From positions 124,001 through 188,000 of the forward strand of contig JBDOQK010000041.1 of the NCBI GenBank assembly GCA_040437565.1: 64,000 bases of DNA, written 5' to 3'. The stretch comes from Albugo candida. Taxonomy: Eukaryota; Oomycota; Peronosporomycetes; Albuginales. Shown piece by piece: positions 1 through 11,097 of this stretch. Within the stretch, counting starts at the first letter, position 1; each line of letters begins with the position of its first letter. The notes under the pieces were generated by a model, which ran no database searches, had not been told where the DNA came from, and saw only the letters and a list, made by a program, of their open reading frames with translations. The translations under genes were made by a program, and so were the position numbers.

Positions 1-1130
1 GGTCATGAGGGGTGACATTGAGAAGATTGCGTATCAGATGTTTGGCTGTTTGATCAAAATCTCATTAAGGCACTTTCATCATCTGAGCGACATCGCAAAC
101 CTGCACTTGAGACGTTTGTCCAGTAAGGATGCGGAAATTCCAAGGCACCAGCACGTATTTTTCGATAAACAGCCTCGAGTCCAGTCTCATCCTCGACAAA
201 AGGTGGGAAGCCGCAAAGCCTAACATCAGAATTCGTGTTATCAAGCAATCAACTTGATATCAATCGTAGAGTACTTTACATGATGTAGACGACGACTCCA
301 AGACTCCATAAATCGACTTTGCTGTCGTATCCCTCACCCTTTAATACTTCAGGTGCTACAGGCTGCCGCGTGAGATCGCATGCTAGATAAACGCAGAGTA
401 CGCATACGCACCAACGTAATAATCAGTCCCACAGCTGGTATACGCTCTACCGCGGCCACGGGACCCTGCATCATCACCCTCTGGATCCAGTATCTTTGCA
501 ATACCAAAGTCACTGATCTTGATATCTGCGCTGTTGTGACTCGCAAGTAAAATATTCTCAGGCTTGATATCACGATGTATGATGTTACAAGAATGTAAAT
601 ATTCCAGCGCTTGTAAGACATTGGCCACAATCTGAGCTGCTTGTCGTTCGGAATAAACTCCCACACGTACAATTCGATCAAATAATTCTCCGCCAGTAAC
701 TCTGCGACAAAAGGCGAATTAACATCAATATTGAAAAAATGAGCTGTGTTGTTACCTCTCCATGACCAGCAGTAAATCATTATCGCTTTCGTAAACTTCC
801 TCCAAACTTATTATGTGAGGATGTTTGACCCGGAGAAGGACAGTGATTTCGTCCCGTAAACTATTCTTCTTCACACATAACGCTTTATTGATAACTTTGA
901 CAGCATACACTTCTTGTGTCGACTTTTTTCTACACAAGTATACCATGGAGACAGCGCCACTGAATGATCGATTAGTTTTGTTTGTGTCTCAAGTGTTCAA
1001 GTACGAACCGTCCAAGAATTTCTCCGACTTCATACAAAGAATGGAACATTGCCGCACTATGGACATCCGCCAAACCTTGCGTCACTAAATGATCTTCCTC
1101 CTTGCGAAAGAACGCGGAAAGTGGTGGGGC
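1..1130 (-). CDS. CaMK-type Ser/Thr protein kinase, C-terminal part cut off by the window edge
   Basis: Reading leftward, six exons joined by short introns (960-1008, 702-755, 363-415, 220-279, 61-100) give a kinase domain. A glycine loop (GRGAVSMVY) follows YEVGEILG. Then come the lysine strand (YAVKVI), VTGGELFDRI, the catalytic loop HRDIKPEN, the DFG motif (SDFGIAKIL), an APEVLKGEGYDSKVDLWSLG segment, CGFPPF, and a helix typical of CaMK C-lobes (FDQTAKHLIRNLL), where the window ends. The VTGGELFDRI and LCGFPPF motifs place it in the calcium/calmodulin-dependent kinase group. The frame is open upstream of an internal ATG at 1049 to about 1130, so the true N-terminus, perhaps another domain, is not resolved. 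Any calmodulin-binding tail lies outside the window. Lys, Asp, DFG and APE are all present, so it is expected to be active. Confidence 0.88.
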
Positions 1131-1613
1131 TACCAAGTTTACATGTGATCAAGAAAATGACCCAACATTCTTGAGATACACAAACCAGAAAAATGAGCGG
1201 CCATTATAAAAATCGAGCACGGGTTCTCGTCAAGATCAATTGATCTCGTTACGCTGTATGAAGTGGAACGCTTCTAGCTTGTAAAACGCAAAATTGATGG
1301 TGTCGAAGCTATCCAAGATTCTGCTTGGCACAGTAGGTAGGAAAAGCACGAATGAACTAGACATGCACACGTAGAAAAGCATAAGGTACATATTGTGCAT
1401 CCGGAAAGCTACGAGTTCATACATGCGAAAAAAAGAGCCAGTCGTGTACGTCTTTGAAGCGAAGAAAGGCAGTGATCGCTAATTCCCTAAAAGAAGCGCT
1501 TGAGTGTACACCGTATACCAGCTTCCAGGAATTTATTGTATACTTGTAGTATAGAGCGTCACGAACGGGTTTACTGTTTGTAACAGTATACTTTAAAATC
1601 GGCACGGAAATCT
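1131..1613. other. Intergenic stretch, nothing recognised
   Basis: Short open frames exist on both strands between the kinase and the TMEM104-like gene. None shows a known motif, a credible start, or splice-joined continuity. It probably holds the kinase promoter and the 3' flank of the TMEM104-like gene. Confidence 0.5.
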
Positions 1614-1829
1614 GACGTCTTATCATTGTCATGTACTTTACTTCAGATCAGCCGTATAACGGTTATCAAAANNNNNNNNNNNNNNNNNNNNNNNNNNNNN
1701 NNNNNNNNNNNNNNNNNNNNNNNNNNNNNNNNNNNNNNNNNNNNNNNNNNNNNNNNNNNNNNNNNNNNNNNGACGTCTTATCATTGTCATGTACTTTACT
1801 TCAGATCAGCCGTATAACGGTTATCAAAA
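1614..1829. repeat. Unmerged contig overlap around a 100-N gap (58 bp direct copy)
   Basis: Bases 1614-1671 and 1772-1829 are identical and flank exactly 100 N (1672-1771). The copied segment holds the last codons of the TMEM104-like gene. The pattern is that of two contigs overlapping by 58 bp that were scaffolded without merging. Confidence 0.93.
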
Positions 1830-4149
1830 CAAGAAAAACGATCGAGAGTGCTAAAACACTGTACACCCAGGCTTTATGATGGAAAGGGCTCGAAAATGGA
1901 TTGTGTGTCGAAAGTGGCGCTTGCGGATTGACATCGCTGTTCTCCATGAGAAAATCACCCGCTTGAGATAGCTTTACTTGGTCGAGTTGCTGCCGTAATG
2001 CAAAGACGAGGCATGTCGGCACGATCCACTGCATGGAGATTATGAGCATGTTATATACGACATAGAATATTGGACACAGGAGATCCTACCTGAATTCCGA
2101 GGCCAGCGTACGCGCCTGTGATGCCGACTAATAGCGCAACATCTTCCGTGAAGAATGCAATGAGCACTGGAGGAATAAGTGCTGCCAGGCCATAATAATA
2201 TCTATTTCCTGATGCTCGACTTGGGGCATCTACTCCACGGTCGCCTTCCACCGCTGTAGATGTGCCAAGAGTCCGTCCTTGAAACAATGACATCAAGTTT
2301 TCACGAAGTGTAATTGCAATTAATGGAAAGTTAGCGCTTGAAGGAGACGCAGTGTGAGGAATCCAAGGTATCATACCGAAATTGAGGTTTTTCTTACCTC
2401 AGCGTAAATACGGGAAACAGATTCAAAAAATAAGCTTCGATCCTGGGTGTGTGATGGTCGAGAAAATTCAAGGTATACACGTCCTGTGGGCAGAATCATC
2501 AAACATTCGAAACGCGGATGCGAGTGAATTACATGAATCTCTTCCGGAGTGAATCGGAATGCAGCGGTTCCACACAATATAATGTACACAATGAATACAG
2601 CCTAATGAATAGAAAATGAGAATGTTGTGCGTATACGAAGATCATTTATGACCAAAAATGCGCCAAGAAGAACTTTTCGAACTTTCTTTTTATTGGCAAT
2701 TGGAGCCACAAGACCGGGTATGCTACAAATATGGTGAGAGTCATATTTGCTGGGATGAATTTTACTGCAAATGAACCTGTGATGGCACATGAATGAGTAA
2801 ATACAAACTCCCAAAAAGGTCGAAATTTCTGCAGGGTCTTCATATGCAAGTACTTGTTTGAGCGATCGACCTTGGTGTTGTATGATTCCAATTATCGCGA
2901 GCACGATCATAAGCCCAAACGATGTATGACGGATAATCGTTGTGNNNNNNNNNNNNNNNNNNNNNNNNNNNNNNNNNNNNNNNNNNNNNNNNNNNNNNNN
3001 NNNNNNNNNNNNNNNNNNNNNNNNNNNNNNNNNNNNNNNNNNNNAATTTTACTGCAAATGAACCTGTGATGGCACATGAATGAGTAAATACAAACTCCCA
3101 AAAAGGTCGAAATTTCTGCAGGGTCTTCATATGCAAGTACTTGTTTGAGCGATCGACCTTGGTGTTGTATGATTCCAATTATCGCGAGCACGATCATAAG
3201 CCCAAACGATGTATGACGGATAATCGTTGTGATTAGTTGCATCAGTTTTGTCTTTTGTACGTCACCCATTGCGAATGCGCCAAAAATTACGGCAAAGGCC
3301 ATCACAAAAATTTGATACACTTGATAACTATCCAATGATCCGTAGCAGACCCAAACGCTTTCTAGTGACGGTCGCGGGCAAATCATTTCTCGAAGTGACT
3401 TGGGAACGGCTACAGAGAAGGCCACAAATAAAATTTGCTACACCGTGATAATCATTCCGTACCCACTGCATAAATTGCCAAATCTCCATACAAGTAGATA
3501 ACAACACAAGCAGAGAAGGCATGCAGACCTCGGCGATTGAATAAGCGCTGAGCCAATTGTGCCAGTTCCGTCTATGAATATATTGCTTGAAAGGATCAAT
3601 CAAACCACGCAATACAGCCTCAATAGTACTTTATCTGATATGTCGAATATACAATTCTTCCAATCCAAGTGAGCAGACGTAGATCCTTCCTCCTACATTC
3701 GACAATTTGAGTAACTTCATAAAGCTCGTCGCATATTACTCAAAGCCACCTTTGATTCTACCAGCAAGGGAACTGCTTCATCGTGATTCAAGCCCGGAGA
3801 CTCACTTCGCTTCTCTTTCGTATGATCAGAAACTCTAAATGAAGACTTTACATTCTCCTCACTCTTTGCTTTTTCCAAAGTTTTGAGCGCATGAACACCG
3901 GCAATACATTCAACTACAAATGTCGCCGTAATGTAGCTAGTAACTGCTAATAGCGCCAGTAGTACACTGCCATACAAAAGTCCAGTCTAAGACAGTAATT
4001 CGAAACTACTATTTCCCTTCATGCTCAGACAGACCTACCTGCACGAATGAATGCGGGATCGTCAAGGCTCCAGCGCCGACAATTAGATTGAAAATAAACA
4101 CAAATCCAGTTATCGGCGAATACTCGTTCGCAACGTTACTTTGCACCAT
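1801..4149 (-). CDS. TMEM104-like amino-acid-transporter-family membrane protein
   Basis: The start at 4149 gives a hydrophilic lead-in and then a first helix with FNLIVGAGALTIPHSFVQ, very close to the TMEM104 signature FNLIVGTGALTMP. Intron 1 (3987-4038) leads to a second helix (YGSVLLALLAVTSYITATFVVE) and a charged loop. Further exons toward 1801 supply more helices, including a YGLAALIPPVLIAFF segment and a C-terminal helix ending LITVIRLI. TMEM104 belongs to the wider SLC32/36/38 amino acid transporter superfamily; its substrate is not well established. A false gap with a 187-bp overlap sits in the middle (2758-3231), so the model must be collapsed there before translation. The stop lies in the overlap of the first gap. 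Aconitase ends 83 bases upstream on the same strand. Confidence 0.8.
2758..3231. repeat. Unmerged contig overlap around a 100-N gap (187 bp direct copy)
   Basis: Bases 2758-2944 recur as 3045-3231 on either side of 100 N (2945-3044). It lies inside the TMEM104-like gene and duplicates the same membrane-helix codons, breaking the reading frame artificially (offset 287). Confidence 0.95.
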
Positions 4150-4231
4150 TGTATCGTTTCAATGGCATTCTTTGTTTCATAAGTTCGGTATACAGCTATA
4201 CAGAAACTCAATCGGTATACTGCGCACCTTC

Positions 4232-6642
4232 CTATCGTTTGGTCTTTTTCATCAAATTCAATGCACTTCCGTGCTTGAACCATTCAATTTGCTCTTCATT
4301 GAACGTGTGGTTCACAGGTACCTCGAAACGCTCGCCATCCTTTGGTACAACGCAAAGCTTTAGAGGCTTTCCAGGCGCAAAGTCTTTCAGACCCACAATT
4401 GACACTTTGTCAGTTCCTCGGATGCGATCGTAATCAGCTGGATTGGCAAACGTCAATGCAAGAATACCTTGCTTCTTTAAATTTGTTTCATGAATGCGTG
4501 CAAATGACTTGGTAATCACAGCACGCCCGCCGAGGTGACGAGGTTCCAAAGCCGCATGCTCGCGAGAGCTGCCTTCTCCGTAATTGTCGGCACCGATCAC
4601 AACCCATGGCACACCTTCGGCCTTGTACTGTCGAGCAACATCCGGAACTTTTCCTGTCTCACCAGTGAACTGATTGACAACTTGGTTCGTTTTACCATTT
4701 TCAGCGTTTTCTGCACCAATAAGTAAATTATTCGAAATGTTATCGAGGTGACCACGGTACTTTAGCCATGGACCCGCCATACTTATGTGATCAGTCGTGC
4801 ATTTCCCTTTTGCTTTGATCAATACCGGCATGTTTTCCAAATCGTTGCCATCCCACTCATCAAATGCAGTAAGGAGTGCAAGACGATCGCTTTTGGGATC
4901 CACCTTTAGCGGCACTGACGATCCATCTACTGGAGGTGCTTGAAACGTGTCCTCTCCACGATCAAATCCTTTGACTGGTAATTCCTTCCCAAACGGTGCT
5001 TTAAATTTAAACTCCTTCCCATTGGCGAGCTTGATGGCATCCGTTTCTGGATTGAAAGTAGTTTCACCCGCAAAAGAACAAACGGTCACAATTTCCGGTG
5101 AGGTCACAAAAGCGTGTGTCGCAGGGTTGCCGTCATTTCGTTTCGCAAAATTTCGGTTGTAAGAAGTGAAAATTGAGTTTTTTTCACACATTTTGACATC
5201 CGTTCGATTCCATTGCCCGATGCAAGGTCCACAAGCATTTGCGAGAGAGATACCACCTGCTTTTGCAAATGTATCCAGAATACCGTCCCGAGCGATTGTA
5301 GCCCGCACCTGTTCTGATCCTGGGGTAACATAGTACGGGGCTTTGAACTTCAAACCTGCTGCAAGCGCTTGTTCCGTTAGTTCAGCACATCTGCTTAAAT
5401 CTTCGTAACTCGAATTGGTACATGAGCCGATCAATCCAGCACTGAGTTTAACCGGCCAATCGTTTGTTTCGCTAGCCTCTTTCAATTCTTTGCCAGCATG
5501 ATGAGCAAGATCAGGTGTGAAAGGTCCGTTTACGAGAGGTTTCAATTGCGTCAAATCCACTTCGATGATTTGATCGTAGTGAGCGCCTTTGTCCGCTTGA
5601 AGATTTTCTGCGAAAGAATCAGCAGCCGATGCGATTCCGCTTCTGTCTGTCATTTTCAGATAATCTGCCATTCTGTGGGTATACGGGAATGTTGAGCAAG
5701 TTGCGCCGATTTCCGCACCCATGTTACAGATCGTTCCCATACCAGTGCAAGAGATTGAGTCTACACCCGGGCCAAAGTATTCCACAATCGCTCCTGTTCC
5801 TCCTTTCACAGTCAAAATGTCTGCAACTTTCAAAATTACATCTTTTGGCGACGTCCAACCAGACAATTTTCCAGTGAGTTTCACTCCAATAACTTTAGGA
5901 GCTTTCAACTCCCATGCCATTCCAGCCATCACATCAACGGCGTCAGCTCCACCGACTCCAATAGCACACATACCAAGTCCACCTGCATTTGGTGTGTGCG
6001 AATCCGTTCCGATCATAAGTCCACCGGGAAAAGCATAATTCTCCAAAATTATCTGATGAATAATTCCACTTCCGGGTCTCCAAAATCCGATTTGAAATTT
6101 AGCCGCTGCCGATGATAAAAATTCATACACCTCTTTGTTGATAATATTTGCATTCTTTAAATCGGTCGATGAGCCTTTCTCAGCAGTAATCAGATGATCA
6201 CAATGTATGGTCGTTGGAACGGCAGTTGTTGGAAGTCCGGACGAGATGAACTGAAGAACAGCCATCTGAGCCGTTGCATCTTGCATCGCCACCCGATCTG
6301 GACGAAGCTTTAGGTACGTCTGTCCCCGTATCAGTTCCTGGTTCGGGTTGTCTAAATGGCCGTAAATGATCTTCTCGGCAAGTGTCAGCGGCTTATTTAG
6401 ACTTTTGCGAACGCGATGCAAATTCTTTTCAATTTTCTCGTAAGTTTTATCAATTGTCGGGCTTCCTGGAGGGTCCAGCACAGACAGTTGGATAGAGGTT
6501 GTGCTGTTCGAAAAGCATTTCTATACAAAAGATCTATTAGGATTGGTGGGGAATTATGAGCCATTTCGACTGCTACCTTGGATTCACTTAAATGGCGAGC
6601 GTTACGAAGGACATGGACATTTTTTGAGCGAAGTGTTAACAT
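4232..6642 (-). CDS. ACO2: Aconitate hydratase, mitochondrial
   Basis: Converts citrate to isocitrate in the TCA cycle using a 4Fe-4S cluster. Exon 1 (6642-6577) encodes an Arg/Ser-rich presequence starting [20 protein letters not shown] 56-base intron (6521-6576, GTAGCA..TATAG) joins it in frame to exon 2, giving about 784 residues, close to the usual 780 of ACO2. Clear family segments are [36 protein letters not shown], the cluster cysteines in [10 protein letters not shown] and [10 protein letters not shown], and the C-terminal swivel domain [19 protein letters not shown]. An ATG is available only at the start chosen here; the open frame further upstream lacks one. Aconitase and the OGDH E1 gene near 60 kb are the two TCA-cycle genes in the window. 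Confidence 0.97.
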
Positions 6643-6771
6643 TATGCGTCTACTCCAAGAATCGAATTTTGAGTGAGCGGAAGAATTCAAAACGGGGGAG
6701 GATACTGCGATCTATTGATTGGTTGATATGATAAAGAGGATCTAATCGGAGCGGTTATTGGGTAAAAAGTG

Positions 6772-8289
6772 TCAGAAGCGAACTTGTTTGGATCGGAATG
6801 CTTCTTTGAGCTTCTGTATTGCTTCTTCTTGAATGAGCCATTTGTCTTGCGCTTTGTGATTTTGCCAAAAGAAAATGCTAGAATCAAAGGAAGCGATACG
6901 CCAGCGACTTTTTCGAATTTGCTGTTTTCCTTCACAAAAACCGTGATGTTTCTGCGAGAGAAATAAATAAGACCGATTGTATTCGCTATTGTATAGGACT
7001 TGCCACGCCTAAGAACGCAAGTTGAGAAACTTCACGCGATTGGAGCGATGGAATGAACCTGTGTATGTTTCCAAGCAGGAACAACGATTATGAACATCAA
7101 TGCCTCCTCTGCAGCTTCTAATAATCCAGTCATATGTGTCGCCATTCGCTCAATCAATCGAGGCAGAAAAGGTGGATTACTTTCAAAGCATCTACACGCA
7201 ATATTTAGTGTGTGAACAAATGGACTTCAAAGTGTTCACTAACCCGCTTCGTGGATAGAAATCAAAAAAACTTCCGATACTTCCAAAGCGAAAGTCTGTA
7301 TCCGGGTAAGCGCTGCAGTATTGCCGATAGCGACAATTTAGTGGAGAAGCAAAACACTCCATCTGACAATCAAAGTATTGTAACATCACATCAAAGCATT
7401 CTTCATTGAGAGAAGCGTGAAGACCTCCTCCATCCAAAGCCCTGTAGCGCAATAGAACACAAAATATAGCTTCATTTACGTTCATAACAGGTAATTTCCA
7501 AGTATGATTGCGTTTTTCTTGGATAGAGTAAAGATGTTTCAATTTGCTGTAGTGTCCCGTGCTACATTTCACAGTGATACCACTATAACAAAGTGATACT
7601 TGATCTGCTTCAATGCGAACTTTGATCTTTGTTTTTCCCGGCGCGCGGCTCGTGCATTGATGCTTATGATGGTCTTGTGCGACTTTCTCAAATATGTTCG
7701 ATAGTTCCCGGCACTTTGCTGCTGCGCGCAGATGCTCCACCCCACATTTTTGAAATTCGTCTTCTAACTCACACATAACCATAGAATCTTGCAGAGTGTT
7801 GATCTAAAGCATATCTATCCGATCATACGTATGTATGAACTCTGGAAAAGCGATGCAAACCTTTGATGTAAATAGTGAACACGTGAACTTCCACACTTCG
7901 TACACAGAATTCGGTACTGAAGCGATTCCAAGCTCTGCGGCAGCTTCCTCGATCATTGTATAAAATCGTTTGACTAAACGGTATCTTTCGACTTCGAGTA
8001 AAGCCGATTCGATCTCAATACGATTCTTGACGGTGGGATGATTAACTTGTGCCCGGACATCTCTTAACGAGATAATTGACGGTAGTATTGGATTCCAAAT
8101 GCCAGCAGTACTCCCATCCTTGCCATTCGGGGCCTCATCTATAGCGTGAAACCTTCTTTTTTTACTTGGAGCACTAATATGGCTTCTCGTTTCATCGTTT
8201 GTGCTATTTTCAGTCGTTTCTGATGTGTTGCCGCTTTTGCGAGACATTGCCGCCAAAATGGCATCAAAGACAGCATCATTGTCCGTCAT
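6772..8289 (-). CDS. PCIF1: PCIF1/CAPAM-like cap-adjacent m6Am methyltransferase
   Basis: Four exons: 8289-7861, 7803-7244, 7191-7059 and 6951-6772, separated by introns of 57, 52 and 107 bases, give about 433 residues. Exon 2 has the PCIF1 signature MECFASPLN, QYCSAYPDTD and GSIGSFFDFYP. The second intron must be removed to reach the catalytic motif NPPF (7167-7178, context FESNPPFLPRL). The last exon, in the correct frame, reads HGFCEGKQQ, FDSSIFFWQN and KWLIQEEAIQKLKEAF, as in the family C-terminus. PCIF1 writes N6-methylation on the first transcribed 2'-O-methyladenosine of capped mRNA. The N-terminus is Ser/Thr-rich with a basic KKRR patch and lacks the WW domain of animal PCIF1 (about 700 residues). 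It is divergent from RPL3. This copy is the complete one; a false partial copy lies at 8795-9792. Confidence 0.9.
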
Positions 8290-8427
8290 TTGCGCATTCA
8301 ATTAAGTCAAGCACTACTCGTTAAGGTAAACGAGGTTTTACTCAAATTAGGTTATTTAAGGGATTATTGGCTCTCGTTGGATTGCGGTTCCTTTGCCTTT
8401 TATTTTTCAATTTGTTGCTGATTTTTA
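8290..8427. promoter_or_regulatory. Shared divergent promoter region, PCIF1 / RPL3
   Basis: Only about 140 bases separate the PCIF1 start (8289, leftward) from the RPL3 start (8428, rightward). Both promoters must lie here. The same sequence appears at 9793-9930 through the false assembly duplication. I see no element I can name with confidence. Confidence 0.55.
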
Positions 8428-8631
8428 ATGGGTCACCGAAAGTTTGAAGCTCCTCGCCACGGATCCCTTGCTTTTTTACCAAAAAAGCGCACAAAGCACC
8501 ACCAAGGTCGAATTCGCAAGTTCCCACGGGATGATTGCAACAAAGCACCTCATCTGACTGCTTTCTTGGCTCACAAAGCAGGAATGACCCATATCATGCG
8601 TGAAGTGAACCAACCTGGCTCCAAACTTCAC
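8428..8631 (+). pseudogene. Truncated false copy of RPL3 (assembly artefact)
   Basis: The first 68 codons of ribosomal protein L3, identical to 9931-10134, stop at a 100-N gap. It is the end of the left contig and not a real second gene. Confidence 0.9.
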
Positions 8632-8794
8632 NNNNNNNNNNNNNNNNNNNNNNNNNNNNNNNNNNNNNNNNNNNNNNNNNNNNNNNNNNNNNNNNNNNNN
8701 NNNNNNNNNNNNNNNNNNNNNNNNNNNNNNNTCCACTAAATTGTCGCTATCGGCAATACTGCAGCGCTTACCCGGATACAGACTTTCGCTTTGG

Positions 8795-9792
8795 AAGTCT
8801 GTATCCGGGTAAGCGCTGCAGTATTGCCGATAGCGACAATTTAGTGGAGAAGCAAAACACTCCATCTGACAATCAAAGTATTGTAACATCACATCAAAGC
8901 ATTCTTCATTGAGAGAAGCGTGAAGACCTCCTCCATCCAAAGCCCTGTAGCGCAATAGAACACAAAATATAGCTTCATTTACGTTCATAACAGGTAATTT
9001 CCAAGTATGATTGCGTTTTTCTTGGATAGAGTAAAGATGTTTCAATTTGCTGTAGTGTCCCGTGCTACATTTCACAGTGATACCACTATAACAAAGTGAT
9101 ACTTGATCTGCTTCAATGCGAACTTTGATCTTTGTTTTTCCCGGCGCGCGGCTCGTGCATTGATGCTTATGATGGTCTTGTGCGACTTTCTCAAATATGT
9201 TCGATAGTTCCCGGCACTTTGCTGCTGCGCGCAGATGCTCCACCCCACATTTTTGAAATTCGTCTTCTAACTCACACATAACCATAGAATCTTGCAGAGT
9301 GTTGATCTAAAGCATATCTATCCGATCATACGTATGTATGAACTCTGGAAAAGCGATGCAAACCTTTGATGTAAATAGTGAACACGTGAACTTCCACACT
9401 TCGTACACAGAATTCGGTACTGAAGCGATTCCAAGCTCTGCGGCAGCTTCCTCGATCATTGTATAAAATCGTTTGACTAAACGGTATCTTTCGACTTCGA
9501 GTAAAGCCGATTCGATCTCAATACGATTCTTGACGGTGGGATGATTAACTTGTGCCCGGACATCTCTTAACGAGATAATTGACGGTAGTATTGGATTCCA
9601 AATGCCAGCAGTACTCCCATCCTTGCCATTCGGGGCCTCATCTATAGCGTGAAACCTTCTTTTTTTACTTGGAGCACTAATATGGCTTCTCGTTTCATCG
9701 TTTGTGCTATTTTCAGTCGTTTCTGATGTGTTGCCGCTTTTGCGAGACATTGCCGCCAAAATGGCATCAAAGACAGCATCATTGTCCGTCAT
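8795..9792 (-). pseudogene. Truncated false copy of PCIF1 (assembly artefact)
   Basis: Identical to 7292-8289, it contains exon 1 and most of exon 2 but runs into the inverted contig stub at 8797 before the NPPF exon. It lacks the catalytic motif and the C-terminus. Confidence 0.9.
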
Positions 9793-9930
9793 TTGCGCAT
9801 TCAATTAAGTCAAGCACTACTCGTTAAGGTAAACGAGGTTTTACTCAAATTAGGTTATTTAAGGGATTATTGGCTCTCGTTGGATTGCGGTTCCTTTGCC
9901 TTTTATTTTTCAATTTGTTGCTGATTTTTA

Positions 9931-11097
9931 ATGGGTCACCGAAAGTTTGAAGCTCCTCGCCACGGATCCCTTGCTTTTTTACCAAAAAAGCGCACAAAGC
10001 ACCACCAAGGTCGAATTCGCAAGTTCCCACGGGATGATTGCAACAAAGCACCTCATCTGACTGCTTTCTTGGCTCACAAAGCAGGAATGACCCATATCAT
10101 GCGTGAAGTGAACCAACCTGGCTCCAAACTTCACAAAAAAGAGATTGTGGAAGCAGTTTCGATCTTGGAAGCGCCGCCAATGGTTGTCGTTGGTGTTGTT
10201 GGATACTTGGAAACCCCACGAGGTTTGCGATCTTTGACAACAGTATGGGCAGAACATTTGAGCGAGGAAGTTAAACGTCGATTCTACAAGAATTGGTACA
10301 AATCCAAGCGAAAAGCGTTCACAAAGTACGCCAAAAAGTATGCAAATTCCTCGGATATCGAACGTGAGTTGAATCGCATCAAAAAGTACTGTCAGGTGGT
10401 TCGTGTGCTGGCGCACGATCAACCGAAAAAACTTCAATTGCGAATTAAAAAAGCTCATATAATGGAGATCCAAATTAATGGTGGTTCTGTCCCTGAAAAA
10501 GTGGATTTCGCCAAAAGCTTGTTCGAAAAACAAGTACCTGTTAGCGCGGTGTTCACTCAGGATGAATTGATCGACATTTGTGGTGCCACCAAAGGACACG
10601 GAATCGAAGGTGTTGTGACTCGTTGGGGTGTCACTCGTCTTCCTCGTAAGACACATCGCGGGCTGCGCAAAGTCGCTTGTATTGGAGCGTGGCATCCTTC
10701 TCGTGTCTCGTACACAGTGCCTCGTGCCGGTCAGCACGGATACCATCATCGTACAGAAATCAACAAGAAGATCTATCGCATTGGAGCTTCCGGTGATGCA
10801 AAATCCTGCATGACAGAGCAAGATTTGACAGAAAAGTCGATCACACCAATGGGTGGGTTTCCTCATTATGGTATCATAAACGAAGATTGGCTCATGATCA
10901 AAGGTGCTGTTGTTGGGGTAAAAAAACGTCCGATCACTTTGCGAAAAAGTTTATTGCTGCACAGCAAGCGATCAGCTCTGGAGGAAATCAAATTGAAATT
11001 CATTGACACATCCTCGAAATTTGGTCATGGACGTTTCCAAACCGCGGAAGAAAAGGCCAAATGGATGGGCCCTCTGGCTCGTCAAAATCGCGAGTAA
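9931..11097 (+). CDS. RPL3: 60S ribosomal protein L3 (uL3)
   Basis: An intronless 388-residue protein. It starts [21 protein letters not shown] and contains [15 protein letters not shown], the uL3 loop region [13 protein letters not shown], the tryptophan-finger context [26 protein letters not shown], and a C-terminus ending [10 protein letters not shown]. Length matches eukaryotic RPL3 (about 390-400). It acts at the peptidyl-transferase centre and the A-site side of the large ribosomal subunit. A long open frame on the opposite strand (10866 to 9979) is a composition shadow. The start is the first ATG after the divergent promoter shared with PCIF1. Confidence 0.98.
   Translation: MGHRKFEAPRHGSLAFLPKKRTKHHQGRIRKFPRDDCNKAPHLTAFLAHKAGMTHIMREVNQPGSKLHKKEIVEAVSILEAPPMVVVGVVGYLETPRGLRSLTTVWAEHLSEEVKRRFYKNWYKSKRKAFTKYAKKYANSSDIERELNRIKKYCQVVRVLAHDQPKKLQLRIKKAHIMEIQINGGSVPEKVDFAKSLFEKQVPVSAVFTQDELIDICGATKGHGIEGVVTRWGVTRLPRKTHRGLRKVACIGAWHPSRVSYTVPRAGQHGYHHRTEINKKIYRIGASGDAKSCMTEQDLTEKSITPMGGFPHYGIINEDWLMIKGAVVGVKKRPITLRKSLLLHSKRSALEEIKLKFIDTSSKFGHGRFQTAEEKAKWMGPLARQNRE

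Larger units (their letters stand above)
7292..10134. repeat. 1340-bp unmerged contig overlap around a 100-N gap, with a 66-bp inverted stub
   Basis: Bases 7292-8631 recur as 8795-10134 (offset 1503) with 100 N between (8632-8731). The right contig begins with 8732-8797, the exact reverse complement of 7280-7345, so it opens with a fold-back hairpin. The overlap covers most of PCIF1 and the start of RPL3, making one false partial copy of each. Confidence 0.95.

Noticed and set aside
349-780. 143-codon minus-strand frame across the kinase region
   Set aside because: Different frame from the spliced kinase exons; it reads through introns and lacks kinase motifs.
6687-6935. 82-codon minus-strand frame as a separate gene
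   Set aside because: The overlapping frame carries the PCIF1 C-terminal exon; this one is its shadow.
8732-8845. Hairpin as a functional RNA or transposon end
   Set aside because: It is an exact inverted copy of coding sequence at a contig start, better explained as an assembly fold-back.
9979-10866. 295-codon open frame opposite RPL3
   Set aside because: It mirrors a highly conserved ribosomal protein gene and has no family resemblance; codon-composition shadow.
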